NCBI RefSeq assembly: GCF_001205715.1
Contig: NZ_AQQZ01000001.1
Location: 434,001-498,000, forward strand
Direction: 5' to 3'
Origin: Pseudaestuariivita atlantica
GTDB lineage: Bacteria > Pseudomonadota > Alphaproteobacteria > Rhodobacterales > Rhodobacteraceae
DNA: 64,000 bases
The notes below the pieces were generated by a model. It saw only the letters and a program-made list of their open reading frames with translations, did not search any database and was not told the DNA's origin. This document shows, piece by piece, positions 18,427 to 26,875 of this stretch (its first letter is position 1; each line of letters begins with the position of its first letter). The translations under genes and the position numbers were made by a program.

Positions 18427-18909
18427 TTAGGTCTTGCGGAAACTGTCCAGCGACACGATGTCGGCGTTCGCTTCGCCGGTCGCGGGTTCTGGCGCGGGGT
18501 CGGCCTCGCCACGTTCCTGCACGACGGACAATTCGGTCGTCTCGGCCTCTTCCGTGTCCGAATTCTCGAACCGCAGGCCGAATTCGACCGACGGGTCGAC
18601 GAAGGTCTTGATCGCGTCGAACGGGATATACAGCGGCTCGGGCGCATCGCCGAAATTCAGGGTGACGCCGAAGCCTTCGGTCGTGACGGACAGGTTGTCG
18701 TACCAGTGCTGCATGACCACCGTCATCTCGCCCGGATAGCGTTCGGCCAGCCAGTCGGCGATTTCGACCTGGGGGTGGGAGGTGTCGAAGGTGATGAAGA
18801 AATGGTGCTCACCCGGCAGCTCGTTCTGGGCGACATCGGTCAGCACTTCAAAGATCAAACCGCGCATGGCGCGGTGCATCAGGTTACCGTAATCGATCAA
18901 GCCAGACAT
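18427..18909 (-). CDS. sspB: SspB-type ClpXP adaptor protein
   Basis: Alphaproteobacterial SspB tethers ssrA-tagged proteins to ClpXP. This 160-residue protein has the compact substrate-binding domain in the first 110 residues ([16 protein letters not shown], then [18 protein letters not shown]) and an acidic flexible tail ending in [11 protein letters not shown], which probably docks on ClpX. The window also encodes the tmRNA (21.2-21.5 kb), so adaptor and tag come from nearby loci. The start is at the ATG after GGGGG(T) on the minus strand. Confidence 0.87.
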   Translation of the reverse strand: MSGLIDYGNLMHRAMRGLIFEVLTDVAQNELPGEHHFFITFDTSHPQVEIADWLAERYPGEMTVVMQHWYDNLSVTTEGFGVTLNFGDAPEPLYIPFDAIKTFVDPSVEFGLRFENSDTEEAETTELSVVQERGEADPAPEPATGEANADIVSLDSFRKT

Positions 18910-18977
18910 CAAAAACCCCCGTCTGCTGAGGTCAGCATAAACGAAGTTTTCGCCGATTGAACCGCCTGTTTTCGCAA

Positions 18978-20258
18978 TCAGGCGGCGCCAAGCCATCCAA
19001 GAGACCCACCAGAACCCGCGGCAAGCAGCAGAACCGCCCACAAAGGCCAGCCGCGCCACAGCAGAAGCCGGGTGGAAAGAATCACCAGCAGCACCGCCAC
19101 GGGCCGCAACGTGCCGAGTTCGGGCCATGGTAGGTGGACGGGGCCGAACCCGGCCCGCCCGACCTCGGTAAAGACGACGTGCAGCGCGAACCACAGAGCG
19201 AGGTTGGCGATCACGCCCACCACCGCGGCGGTCACGCCCGACAGCGCCGCGGCCAGGCGGGGCAGGGCAGAGAGATGCTCGATATAAGGGGCGCCGGCGA
19301 AGATCCACAGGAAGCACGGCACGAAGGTCACCCACAGGCACAGCGCACCTGCAAGGGCCGCCATCGGCCAGCCGCCCGCGCCGTGGCCTGCGAGGATCGC
19401 CACGAATTCGGTCACGAGGATGAGCGGCCCCGGCGTCGTTTCGGCCAGCCCCAGCGCGTCGATCATCTGGGCCGTGTCGATCCAGCCGAAAGTCTCCACC
19501 ACCGCCTGCGCCATGTAGGCGAGGACGGCATAGGCCCCGCCGAAGGTGACGATGGCGAGTTTCGAAAAGAACAGGCCGAGCGTCAGCAGGAAGTCGGCGT
19601 CGAGGATCCACAGGGCGACCAGCGGCGCGGCCCAGACAGCCGACCACAGCGCTACCGTTCCCAGAAGCCGCGAGAGGGGCGGCGCGGGCCGGGTGACCGG
19701 CTGCGCCTCTGGCCGGTCACCAAGGACAAGGCCCGCGGCGGCGGCGGCGGCGATGATCAGGGGGAACGGGACCTGGAAGGCGAAGATCCCCGCGAAGGCC
19801 ACGACCGCGATCGCGATGTCGCGCGGGCCGTTCAGCGCGCGGGTGCGCAGGGTCAGAAGCGCCTTCACCACGATCGCGATCACGGCGGCCTGCACGCCCA
19901 GAAGGGCGGCCCGCACCAGCGCAACCTCGCCATAAACCAGATACAGCGCCGCCAGTGCCGCGATCACCACCGCGCCCGGCACCACGAACAGCGTGCCGGC
20001 AACGATCCCGCCCCGGACGCCGCGCAGGCGCCAGCCCGCATAGGTGGCCAGCTGCATCGCCTCGGGACCGGGCAGCAGCATGCAGAAGGACAACGCGCGC
20101 AGGAAGGCATCCTGCGGCATCAGCCGGTGGCGCTCCACGATCTCGGACTGCATCAGCGCGATCTGCGCGGCGGGCCCGCCGAAGGACAGAAGGCCGATCC
20201 GCCCGAACAGCGCGACGAAGGCGCGGGCGGGCATGGGGGGCGGTGGGTCGACGCTCAT
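18978..20258 (-). CDS. chrA: Chromate transporter, CHR family
   Basis: ChrA exports chromate. The 426-residue protein has two homologous halves: FGRIGLLSFGGPAAQIALM and LPGPEAMQLATYAGW in the first, and FFSKLAIVTFGGAYAVL and ETTPGPLILVTEFV in the second, giving about 10-12 membrane helices. This two-domain (long) form is the classical chromate efflux type. No chrB regulator is beside it. A short GC-rich hairpin overlaps its stop codon but lacks a T tract. Confidence 0.92.
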   Translation of the reverse strand: MSVDPPPPMPARAFVALFGRIGLLSFGGPAAQIALMQSEIVERHRLMPQDAFLRALSFCMLLPGPEAMQLATYAGWRLRGVRGGIVAGTLFVVPGAVVIAALAALYLVYGEVALVRAALLGVQAAVIAIVVKALLTLRTRALNGPRDIAIAVVAFAGIFAFQVPFPLIIAAAAAAGLVLGDRPEAQPVTRPAPPLSRLLGTVALWSAVWAAPLVALWILDADFLLTLGLFFSKLAIVTFGGAYAVLAYMAQAVVETFGWIDTAQMIDALGLAETTPGPLILVTEFVAILAGHGAGGWPMAALAGALCLWVTFVPCFLWIFAGAPYIEHLSALPRLAAALSGVTAAVVGVIANLALWFALHVVFTEVGRAGFGPVHLPWPELGTLRPVAVLLVILSTRLLLWRGWPLWAVLLLAAGSGGSLGWLGAA

Positions 20259-20445
20259 CTCCGGCTCTCCCTGCGGGTGGCGGCCTGACGCGCATCGAAA
20301 ATCGGCGCGGCCCTGTCAAGCGTCCGTGGCGCGCGGCGCGTGGATGGCCGGACGATACGGCCCCACCATCACGTCAATCCCGCGCCAGCCTCCCACAAAA
20401 TGCGGCATCACGCCACGTTTTGCGTACGAAATGCTGAATCGCTTG

Positions 20446-20475
20446 TGGACGGATGCGCGAAAATGTCCGTATATA
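20446..20475 (+). promoter_or_regulatory. Candidate promoter of the secreted protein gene at 20.5 kb
   Basis: TATATA at 20470-20475 stands out in a GC-rich region, with TGGACG (20446-20451) 18 bases upstream. It lies 62 bases ahead of the start codon. The -35 match is moderate. Confidence 0.35.
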
Positions 20476-20536
20476 GTCAAAAGGCGTCCAAAACGCTGCT
20501 GCCACAGCGGGCGCCTACAAGATATGGGGGAGCAGC

Positions 20537-21130
20537 ATGCGTATTTCGACGGTCTTGATCATTCTCGGGCTGGGGGTCGGCCTTGGCATCCTCGGCGCGA
20601 ACATCCCGCGCATGGCGTCGGGCCTGATGGCGGGCGACGGCGACGTGGTGGCGCGCAATGCCTCGGTGTTCCAGCCGGCGCCGCAACCCGAAGCCGCCGC
20701 CGCGCCCGCGACGCGGGCCGACAGCGCGCAACTGACGCAGATCGTCGCCGCCGCCACGCAGGGCCCGCTGAAGCGCACGGTGAAGCTGACCGAAGAGCAG
20801 AAGCAGATCGTCGCCTTCTTCGAGCGCACCGCGCGCGAGATGAACGAGGCGGGCGGCCAGCGCCTGAACCGTGACCTCGAATTCGATCACCTCGCCATCA
20901 ATGGGCTGGACGTGCGGTACTATTACACCGTGCGCCGCAACTATGCCGACCTGAACCCGCAGGTGATCCTGGCCGAGCAGCGGTCCTACATCAACCAGAC
21001 GGTCTGCAACGACGCCGCCGTGCGCCAGCTGATCGGCACCTACGGCTTCCGCTATTCCTATGCCTACCTGAGCGCCGAGAACCGCCTGATCGGGCGGCTT
21101 GACGCCACGCTGGACAACTGCCCGACCTGA
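20537..21130 (+). CDS. Secreted or membrane-anchored protein of unknown function
   Basis: A 197-residue protein with an N-terminal hydrophobic segment (STVLIILGLGVGLGILGAN) that may act as a signal peptide or anchor, an alanine/proline linker, and a C-terminal domain with RYYYTVRRNYADL and two cysteines (VCNDAAV and the last-but-two residue) that could form a disulfide. The domain, with FRYSYAYLS, recurs in small envelope proteins of Rhodobacterales, without a function I can name. GGGGAG before the ATG supports the start. A terminator follows. Confidence 0.65.
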   Translation: MRISTVLIILGLGVGLGILGANIPRMASGLMAGDGDVVARNASVFQPAPQPEAAAAPATRADSAQLTQIVAAATQGPLKRTVKLTEEQKQIVAFFERTAREMNEAGGQRLNRDLEFDHLAINGLDVRYYYTVRRNYADLNPQVILAEQRSYINQTVCNDAAVRQLIGTYGFRYSYAYLSAENRLIGRLDATLDNCPT

Positions 21131-21154
21131 CGGGTCACAGGCAGACACACCAAG

Positions 21155-21181
21155 GCCGCGTCCCGCCGGGCGCGGCTTTTT
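21155..21181 (+). terminator. Rho-independent terminator
   Basis: GCCGCG (21155-21160) pairs with CGCGGC (21171-21176), followed by five T residues to 21181, 25 bases after the stop codon. Read from the other strand it gives a hairpin without a T run, so it is not clearly the ssrA terminator. Confidence 0.8.
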
Positions 21182-21199
21182 CATATCGGGGGAAGGGAA

Positions 21200-21545
21200 G
21201 TGGTGCAGGCTTCTGTTGCCAGGTGCCTGCGAACCCCGCCTGGACCGGCTAGGGCCCAGGGCTTAAGATTTCGGTTTTTCTAACTGCTTACGCAGCCAGA
21301 GCAACCGGAGCACGATTGTCGTTTGCAATTGTACTGTTTTCGCCGGTAACGGTGGCAGACCGCCGAGACAAAGCTAACCCCTTTAGACGTTCGTCGATCC
21401 TGTTTCGGCCCCATGTTCCCCAAACGAAGGATGTTGGTGGAGCCGCCGGGTACCGCCCCCGGGTCCGATCCGCTTATTACGAGCGCGTTTATGTCCATAG
21501 TCCCGAAGGACATCCTGAAGGTAAGTGCGGGACGCGCCGGTTGCA
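21200..21545 (-). ncRNA. ssrA: Two-piece, circularly permuted tmRNA (alphaproteobacterial type)
   Basis: tmRNA rescues stalled ribosomes and adds a degradation tag. On the minus strand the acceptor piece comes first and ends CGGCTCC-ACCA at 21435, with CCA encoded. A 5-base T stem (CCGGG/CCCGG) precedes it. After a short spacer the coding piece begins GGGGCCG at 21412, which pairs with CGGCTCC over 7 bp, including a G-U at the third pair, the alanine identity element. Then come AACAGGATCGACGAACG, typical of tmRNA, and the tag frame. The coding piece ends with an interleaved pseudoknot (CCAGG/CCTGG with CAGGC/GCCTG, about 21203-21236). Outer ends are approximate. Circular permutation and cutting into two RNAs are known for this class. 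Confidence 0.9.
21288..21326 (-). other. tmRNA tag reading frame
   Basis: From resume codon GCA (21326-21324) the frame reads ANDNRAPVALAA and stops at TAA (21290-21288). The ANDN start and ALAA end fit ClpXP/SspB recognition. The preceding CAGTACAATT is a usual context for tag resumption. Confidence 0.92.
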
Positions 21546-21589
21546 AGCGGCGCGCGCGGGTTGCCCGCAGATTTCAGGGATAAAGCGCG

Positions 21590-21937
21590 CTACAGGTGAC
21601 GCGCCAGCAGGATCGCTGCCATCACCGCCTCGATCGCGCCGAACGCCGCGCATTTGTATTTCGGCGGATCGTCGAACAGCAAGGAGATCAGCCGCCCCGT
21701 CGCCGCGCCGGCATAGGCAAAGCCCAGCATCGCCCATGCGGCGGGCGCGTTCAGCCAAAGCGCGGCCAGTCCCGCGACCACGAACAGCCCGCCGACCGAG
21801 GCGCGCATCTCGCTCAACCCCATGGTCGATCCCTGCGGGGCAAGGTCGAGTGCGGCGGCGGTGTAGCGGGGGGCGAGGAAACCGAAGGCTCCGAAAGCCA
21901 CGGTCAGGATCGCCACGATAAGGTCCAGCAAGTGCAT
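21590..21937 (-). CDS. DUF4345-like small membrane protein
   Basis: A 115-residue protein with four hydrophobic helices and the central motif SEMRASVGGLFVVAGL, characteristic of DUF4345. ATG 21937 has AAAGGAG 8 bases upstream; an in-frame start 27 bases earlier lacks this. Its 3' end is within about 50 bases of ssrA on the same strand, so ssrA may be transcribed from a promoter inside this gene or by read-through. No function is known for the family. Confidence 0.7.
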   Translation of the reverse strand: MHLLDLIVAILTVAFGAFGFLAPRYTAAALDLAPQGSTMGLSEMRASVGGLFVVAGLAALWLNAPAAWAMLGFAYAGAATGRLISLLFDDPPKYKCAAFGAIEAVMAAILLARHL

Positions 21938-21985
21938 TTGGTCGTCTCCTTTACCCGTCACCACCTGACGCGGCGGGGCGCGGGG

Positions 21986-22699
21986 TCAAGGGCGGGCGGC
22001 ACCGAAGACGGGCACGCGCAACTCGCGCGCCAGTTTCAGCTCCATCGCGCGGGCGTAATCCTCGTACCCTTCCGCCTCGATGGTGAAGGCGGCGGGGCCG
22101 TGGATCACCTCCCGCTCATAATATCGGCGCAACTCGCGCGCCTTGGCCGCGGCCTTGGTGGCGTCGCGTGGGGTCGCGGGCGGGGCGGTGACGATCAGCG
22201 CGTTCACGGTGATGCGGTCGAAGGCGGCAAAGGCGGTGATGTCGCGCGGCACCGGGCCGATATTGTTCTTGCCGTCGCCCGAGATGTCGACCGTCTGCTG
22301 CCAGCACTCCGGCACCTCGGCCATCAGCGCGGCGGAAAATTCCAGCGCCCGCCCGATGGCGGTCTTCAACCCGACGCGCTGTTTGCGGTGCGCCCGGATG
22401 CGGGCGATCAGCCGTTCGAGCGCAGCGTCATCCTCCACCGCGATCCACGGCTGGATCAGCCCCTGGTGGTTCTGCGAGGACCATTCGAACACCGCGATCT
22501 TCACCGGCGGCAGCCCGTTCAGCAGCAGCCTGCGGATCGGGTCCGACGCCAGCGCATCCGCCAGCCCGTCCACCTGCAGCGCGTATTCCGCGTCATTGAC
22601 CGATCCTGACACGTCGAGCGCGAGGACAAGCGCATGGCGGCAATTCGCCTGAACGCTCGAAGCGATGGACAGGAGAAAGACAAGCAGAAGCGCGCGCAT
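21986..22699 (-). CDS. DUF1194 secreted protein with von Willebrand A-like fold
   Basis: A 237-residue protein with a signal peptide (MRALLLVFLLSIASSVQA, cleavage before NCRH). The mature part starts with LVLALDVSGSVND, a DxSxS metal-ion-dependent adhesion site, and continues with DISGDGKNNIG, both conserved in DUF1194. This suggests a periplasmic metal-dependent protein-binding module. It reads toward the DUF4345-like gene 48 bases away. ATG 22699 was chosen to begin the signal peptide directly; a start 27 bases upstream is possible. Confidence 0.78.
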   Translation of the reverse strand: MRALLLVFLLSIASSVQANCRHALVLALDVSGSVNDAEYALQVDGLADALASDPIRRLLLNGLPPVKIAVFEWSSQNHQGLIQPWIAVEDDAALERLIARIRAHRKQRVGLKTAIGRALEFSAALMAEVPECWQQTVDISGDGKNNIGPVPRDITAFAAFDRITVNALIVTAPPATPRDATKAAAKARELRRYYEREVIHGPAAFTIEAEGYEDYARAMELKLARELRVPVFGAARP

Positions 22700-22740
22700 G
22701 GGCGAAGCCTTGCATGGCGCGCGCACCGCTGCAACGGCGC

Positions 22741-23580
22741 TCAGCCGCCTTCGAGATATGCCGCGAACCGCTCCGCCCAGTCGGGATGCCAGCGCGACAG
22801 GGGCGGGCGGTTGTCGATGATGTCGCCCATCGCCCAGGCCATGCGCTTTTCATCCATCTCGCGGGTCACGTCGTTGTCGGGGCAGAGCACGTAGAAATCG
22901 CCGGCCTCGATCCGGTCGAACAGGAAGGCGGTCGTCTGGTCCGGCGTCCACGCGCCTTCGGGCTTCTCGGTCCGGCCGCGGCGGTTCAACTTGGTAAAGA
23001 CGAAACCGGGGATGAACAGGTGGGCGGAGACCGGCGCGTCCACCTCGCGCAGGTGGTGCGCCAGCGCCTCGGCAAAGGCGCGCACGCCTGCCTTCGCCAC
23101 GTTGTAGGCCGGGTCGCCGGGCGGGGTGGTGATGCCCTGTTTCGATCCCGTCGCGATGACCATGCCCGGCCTGCCGCGCGCGATCATGCCGGGCACGAAG
23201 GACTGGCACAGCGCGACGATCCCGCCAAGGTTCACCGCCAGCACCCGGTCCCACGTGCCTTGCGCGTCGAAGATGTCGCTGCCGGGCTGGATGCCTGCAT
23301 TCGCCATCACCACGTCCGCGCCGCCAAGGGTCGCATCGACCTCGTCGCGCAGGGCGCGCACTGCGTCGCGGTCCGACACGTCAGTCTGATGCGCCAAGAC
23401 CGCGCGCGCGCCCGCATCCCGCAGCCGCGTCTCGGCCACCTGCAAGGCGTCGGCGTTCACGTCCGCCACCACCACGGCCATGCCCCGCGCGGCGAACCTC
23501 AGTGCGGCAGACAGGCCCAGACCCTGCGCGCCTCCGCTGATGACGGCCACGTGGTCGGGTTTCAGGTCGCTCGGGCGCAT
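22741..23580 (-). CDS. Short-chain dehydrogenase/reductase
   Basis: A classical SDR of 279 residues: cofactor-binding loop SGGAQGLGLSAAL near residue 15, acidic residue DVNADAL after strand 2 (favouring NAD), NAG at about 92, and the catalytic Tyr-x3-Lys in YNVAKAG near 160. AAGGAGA precedes the ATG at 23580. It diverges from an SDR/P450/monooxygenase operon, with 86 bases between starts, so the genes may share a pathway. The substrate is unknown; the C-terminal extension (WHPDWAERF) is longer than in minimal SDRs. Confidence 0.85.
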   Translation of the reverse strand: MRPSDLKPDHVAVISGGAQGLGLSAALRFAARGMAVVVADVNADALQVAETRLRDAGARAVLAHQTDVSDRDAVRALRDEVDATLGGADVVMANAGIQPGSDIFDAQGTWDRVLAVNLGGIVALCQSFVPGMIARGRPGMVIATGSKQGITTPPGDPAYNVAKAGVRAFAEALAHHLREVDAPVSAHLFIPGFVFTKLNRRGRTEKPEGAWTPDQTTAFLFDRIEAGDFYVLCPDNDVTREMDEKRMAWAMGDIIDNRPPLSRWHPDWAERFAAYLEGG

Positions 23581-23666
23581 GGCACTCTCCTTGTTCGCGG
23601 GGTGAAGGCAGCATACACCGAAAGCCGCTCGGCAAGTCGAGCGCGACAACGAACGAGGGAGAGCAC

Positions 23667-24434
23667 ATGCACAACTGGTCAGGAGAGGCGGCAATCGTCA
23701 CGGGCGGCGCGTCGGGGCTGGGGGCGGCAACGGCGGTGCGGCTGGCCGAGGACGGGATGCGCGTGACGCTGTTCGACCTCGATGCCGAGCGGGGCAAGGC
23801 CCACGCCGCCGCGATCGGCGGCGGGTTCCAGAAGGTCGACGTGTCCGACGCGGCGTCTGTCGCAGCGGGTATCAGGGCCGCGGAAGAGGCACAGGGCATC
23901 GCGCGCATCGTCGTCAACTGCGCCGGGATCGCGCCCGCCGCCAAGACCGTGTCGCGCGGCGCGTCGCACGATCCCGAAATGTTCGAACGCACCATCCGCA
24001 TCAACCTGATCGGCACCTTCCATTGCGCCTCGCAGGCCGCCGCGCGCATGGTCGAGGCGGACCCGATGGGCGAGGACGGGGAGCGGGGCGTGATCGTCAA
24101 CACCGCCTCCATCGCCGCCTATGAAGGGCAGGTAGGCCAGACCGCCTATTCCGCGTCGAAGGGTGGGGTGGCCGGGTTGACCCTGCCCATGGCGCGGGAC
24201 CTTGCCGACAAGGGTATCCGCGTCTGCGCCATCGCGCCGGGGCTGTTCCTGACGCCGATGCTCGAAGGCCTGCCCGAAGAGGTGCAGACCTCGCTCGGCG
24301 CGCAGGTGCCCTTCCCGTCGCGCCTTGGCAAACCGTCCGAGTTCGCCGACATGGTCGCCCAGATCGCCCGCAACCCGATGCTGAACGGCGAGGTCATCCG
24401 GCTCGACGGGGCGATCCGCCTGTCGCCGCGCTGA
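23667..24434 (+). CDS. SDR family oxidoreductase, 3-hydroxyacyl-CoA dehydrogenase type 2-like
   Basis: A 255-residue SDR with TGGASGLGAATA near residue 11, NCAGIAPA near 88, and catalytic YSASKGG near 160. The sequence FDLDAERGKAHA after strand 2 indicates NAD preference, and the overall pattern (VIVNTASIAAYEGQVGQ, then PMARDLADKGIRV) matches HSD10-like 3-hydroxyacyl-CoA or hydroxysteroid dehydrogenases. It is the first gene of a tight operon with a P450 and a flavin monooxygenase, so it probably oxidises a hydroxylated intermediate of the same pathway. GGGAGAG precedes the start. Confidence 0.88.
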   Translation: MHNWSGEAAIVTGGASGLGAATAVRLAEDGMRVTLFDLDAERGKAHAAAIGGGFQKVDVSDAASVAAGIRAAEEAQGIARIVVNCAGIAPAAKTVSRGASHDPEMFERTIRINLIGTFHCASQAAARMVEADPMGEDGERGVIVNTASIAAYEGQVGQTAYSASKGGVAGLTLPMARDLADKGIRVCAIAPGLFLTPMLEGLPEEVQTSLGAQVPFPSRLGKPSEFADMVAQIARNPMLNGEVIRLDGAIRLSPR

Positions 24435-24437
24435 TCC

Positions 24438-25619
24438 ATGGCCGCCGCCGCGCCCCCGGTCGACGACACGATCACGCTCGATCAGCTCGCGCGCGATCCC
24501 TTTCCCGTCTACCGCCGCCTGCGGACAGAGGCGCCGGTCTGCCGGGTCGCGGCCACGGGGCGCATCCTGCTGACCAAGGCCGCCGACACGCGGTACGTGA
24601 AGGACACTCCCGGTCTTTTCAGTTCCGACGATCCCGACACGCCGATGAGGCGTGCCTTCCACGCCCACACGCTGATGCGCAAGGACGGCGCGGCGCATCA
24701 GCGCGAACGGCAGGCGATGGCGCCCGCCTTTGCCCCGCGCGTGATCCGCGACGTCTGGATGCCCGCCTACCAGCGCATTGCCGAGGAGTACGTGGCCCGC
24801 CTGCCGCGCGGCGAGGTGGTGGACCTCTTTCCCGCGCTGTCGGGGCCTTACGCGGCGCGCGGGCTGGCGATAGTGCTGGGGCTGGACGAAGCGAGCGATG
24901 ACGAGATGCAGCGCTGGTCGCAGGCGCTGATCGACGGGGCGGGCAATTTCGGCTGGCGGGACGAACCGTTTGCCCGGTCGGACGCCGCCAATGCCGAGAT
25001 GCACGCGCTGTTCGACCGGCTGGCGGTGCGCCACCGCGCCGATCCGGGCCCGTCGGCCCTGTCGGTCATGCTGAACGCCGACGACCCGATCCCCCACAGC
25101 CAGATCCACGCCAACATCAAGATCGCCATTGGCGGCGGCATCAACGAACCGCGCGACGCGCTCAACACCACGCTGGCGGGGCTTCTGTCGAACCCCGACC
25201 AACTGGCCGAGATCAGGCGCACCGGCGACTGGGACCGCGCGTTCGAGGAAGGCATCCGCTGGGTCGCGCCCATCTCGGTCTCGGCCCGCGTGGCCGCCGA
25301 AGAGACCGAGATCCGCGGCTGCCGCATCGCGGCGGGCGACACGGTGATGACGGTGCAGGCCAGCGCCAACCGCGACGAGGACGTGGTGGAGAATGGCGAG
25401 GTCTACAACGCCTTCCGCACCCCCGTGCCGCACCAGTCCTTCGGCAACGGCCCGCATTTCTGCATGGGCACGCATATCGCGCGGCGTGCCATCGCGCAGG
25501 TCATGCTGCCGGTCCTGTTCGACCGGTTCCCGAACCTGTCGCTTCCCGACCCGGAGGCCGTCATCTGGCGCGGCTTCGGGTTTCACGGGCCGGTGACGCT
25601 GCCGGTCCTGCTGCAATGA
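24438..25619 (+). CDS. Cytochrome P450
   Basis: A soluble 393-residue P450. The haem-binding loop FGNGPHFCMGTHIARR near residues 335-350 supplies the cysteine thiolate. The K-helix ExxR motif is EGIR near 270. The usual I-helix AGxxT is replaced by IGGGINEPRD, a variant seen in some bacterial P450s in which the oxygen-activating threonine is absent. The gene starts 3 bases after the SDR and overlaps the flavin monooxygenase by 4 bases. A ferredoxin partner is not encoded nearby. Confidence 0.92.
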   Translation: MAAAAPPVDDTITLDQLARDPFPVYRRLRTEAPVCRVAATGRILLTKAADTRYVKDTPGLFSSDDPDTPMRRAFHAHTLMRKDGAAHQRERQAMAPAFAPRVIRDVWMPAYQRIAEEYVARLPRGEVVDLFPALSGPYAARGLAIVLGLDEASDDEMQRWSQALIDGAGNFGWRDEPFARSDAANAEMHALFDRLAVRHRADPGPSALSVMLNADDPIPHSQIHANIKIAIGGGINEPRDALNTTLAGLLSNPDQLAEIRRTGDWDRAFEEGIRWVAPISVSARVAAEETEIRGCRIAAGDTVMTVQASANRDEDVVENGEVYNAFRTPVPHQSFGNGPHFCMGTHIARRAIAQVMLPVLFDRFPNLSLPDPEAVIWRGFGFHGPVTLPVLLQ

Positions 25620-26875
25620 CCGCGCCGGTCCTGATCGCGGGCGGCGGGATCGCGGGGCTGACGCTGGCGCTGACCCTGCACCAGATCGGCGTGCCCGTGC
25701 GCGTCTTCGAAGCCGCCCGTCGGATGGAGCCGGTGGGCGTCGGCCTCAACCTGCAACCGAACGCGGTGCGGGAGCTTTACGACCTCGGCATCGGGGCGGA
25801 CGCGCTCGACAAGGTGGGCCTGCCCGCGCGGGAATGGGCGCTGGTCGGGCTGAACGGGCGCGAAATCCATGCCGAGCCGCGCGGGATCGAGGCCGGGTAC
25901 AACTGGCCGCAATACGCCGTGCATCGCGGCGCGCTGCACATGGCCTTGTACGACACCGTGGTGGAACGGCTGGGGCCAGATGCCGTCACGCTGGGCGCGC
26001 GGGTCGAAGGATACGCGACCGATGCCGATGGAGTGACGGCGCTCTTGTCGGACGGAACGCGCGCACGTGGCGCGCTGTTGTTCGGCGCGGACGGCATCCA
26101 TTCGAAGGTGCGCGCGCAGATGCACCCCGACCAGCCGCCGATCCACTGGGGCGGCATGCTGATGTGGCGCGGGACGGTGCGCATGGTCCCGCCGCGCACG
26201 GGCGCATCCTTCATCGGCCTCGGCACCCACCGCGAGCGGCTGGTGCTGTACCCCATCTCGCGCCCCGATGCGGACGGGCGGGCGCTGATGAACTGGATTG
26301 TCGAGGTCACGGTCGATGCCAGCGCGGGCTGGCAGGAAGAAGGCTGGTTCCGCCCCGTGACGCTCGACCGGTTCGTGCACCATTTCGAGGCGTTCCGCTA
26401 TGACTGGCTGGACGTGCCCGCGATGCTGGCCGAGGCCGATTGCATGTACGAAAACCCGATGATCGACCGCGACCCGGTGCCCACCTGGGTCGATGGCCGG
26501 GTGGCGCTGATGGGAGACGCGGCGCACGCGATGTACCCCACCGGGTCGAACGGCGCGAGCCAGGCCATCGTGGATGCCCGCGTGATCGGCGCGCGGATGC
26601 TCGATCACGGGGTCACGCCCGCGGCCCTGGCGGCCTATGACGCGCAACTCTGCGGGTCGGTGTCGGCGCTTGTGCTGCGCAACCGCGGGGCGGGGCCGTT
26701 CGGCATCCTCGACATCCTGCATGCCCGCTGCGGGGGCGTGTTCGACGATATCGACGACGTGATCCCGCCCGCCGAACGCGCGGCCTTCATGCGCGACTAC
26801 AAGGCGGCAGCGGGGTTCGCGATCGAGGCGCTGAACGCCGCGCCGCCGACGATCCCGCCCGGTGCCCGCCTCTAG
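25616..26875 (+). CDS. FAD-dependent aromatic-ring-type monooxygenase
   Basis: A class A flavoprotein monooxygenase of 419 residues. The dinucleotide-binding GxGxxG is VLIAGGGIAGLTLAL near residue 5. The DG motif region is LLFGADGIHSKVR near 155, and the GD motif ALMGDAAHAMYPTG near 295 binds FAD ribityl phosphate. The closest general type is salicylate/6-hydroxynicotinate hydroxylase. It ends the SDR-P450 operon and overlaps the GntR gene tail-to-tail by 4 bases. The substrate is not evident. Confidence 0.88.
   Translation: MTAPVLIAGGGIAGLTLALTLHQIGVPVRVFEAARRMEPVGVGLNLQPNAVRELYDLGIGADALDKVGLPAREWALVGLNGREIHAEPRGIEAGYNWPQYAVHRGALHMALYDTVVERLGPDAVTLGARVEGYATDADGVTALLSDGTRARGALLFGADGIHSKVRAQMHPDQPPIHWGGMLMWRGTVRMVPPRTGASFIGLGTHRERLVLYPISRPDADGRALMNWIVEVTVDASAGWQEEGWFRPVTLDRFVHHFEAFRYDWLDVPAMLAEADCMYENPMIDRDPVPTWVDGRVALMGDAAHAMYPTGSNGASQAIVDARVIGARMLDHGVTPAALAAYDAQLCGSVSALVLRNRGAGPFGILDILHARCGGVFDDIDDVIPPAERAAFMRDYKAAAGFAIEALNAAPPTIPPGARL

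Noticed and set aside
18962-18985. Terminator at the chrA end
   Set aside because: A 7-bp stem overlaps the stop codon but no T tract follows on the minus strand.
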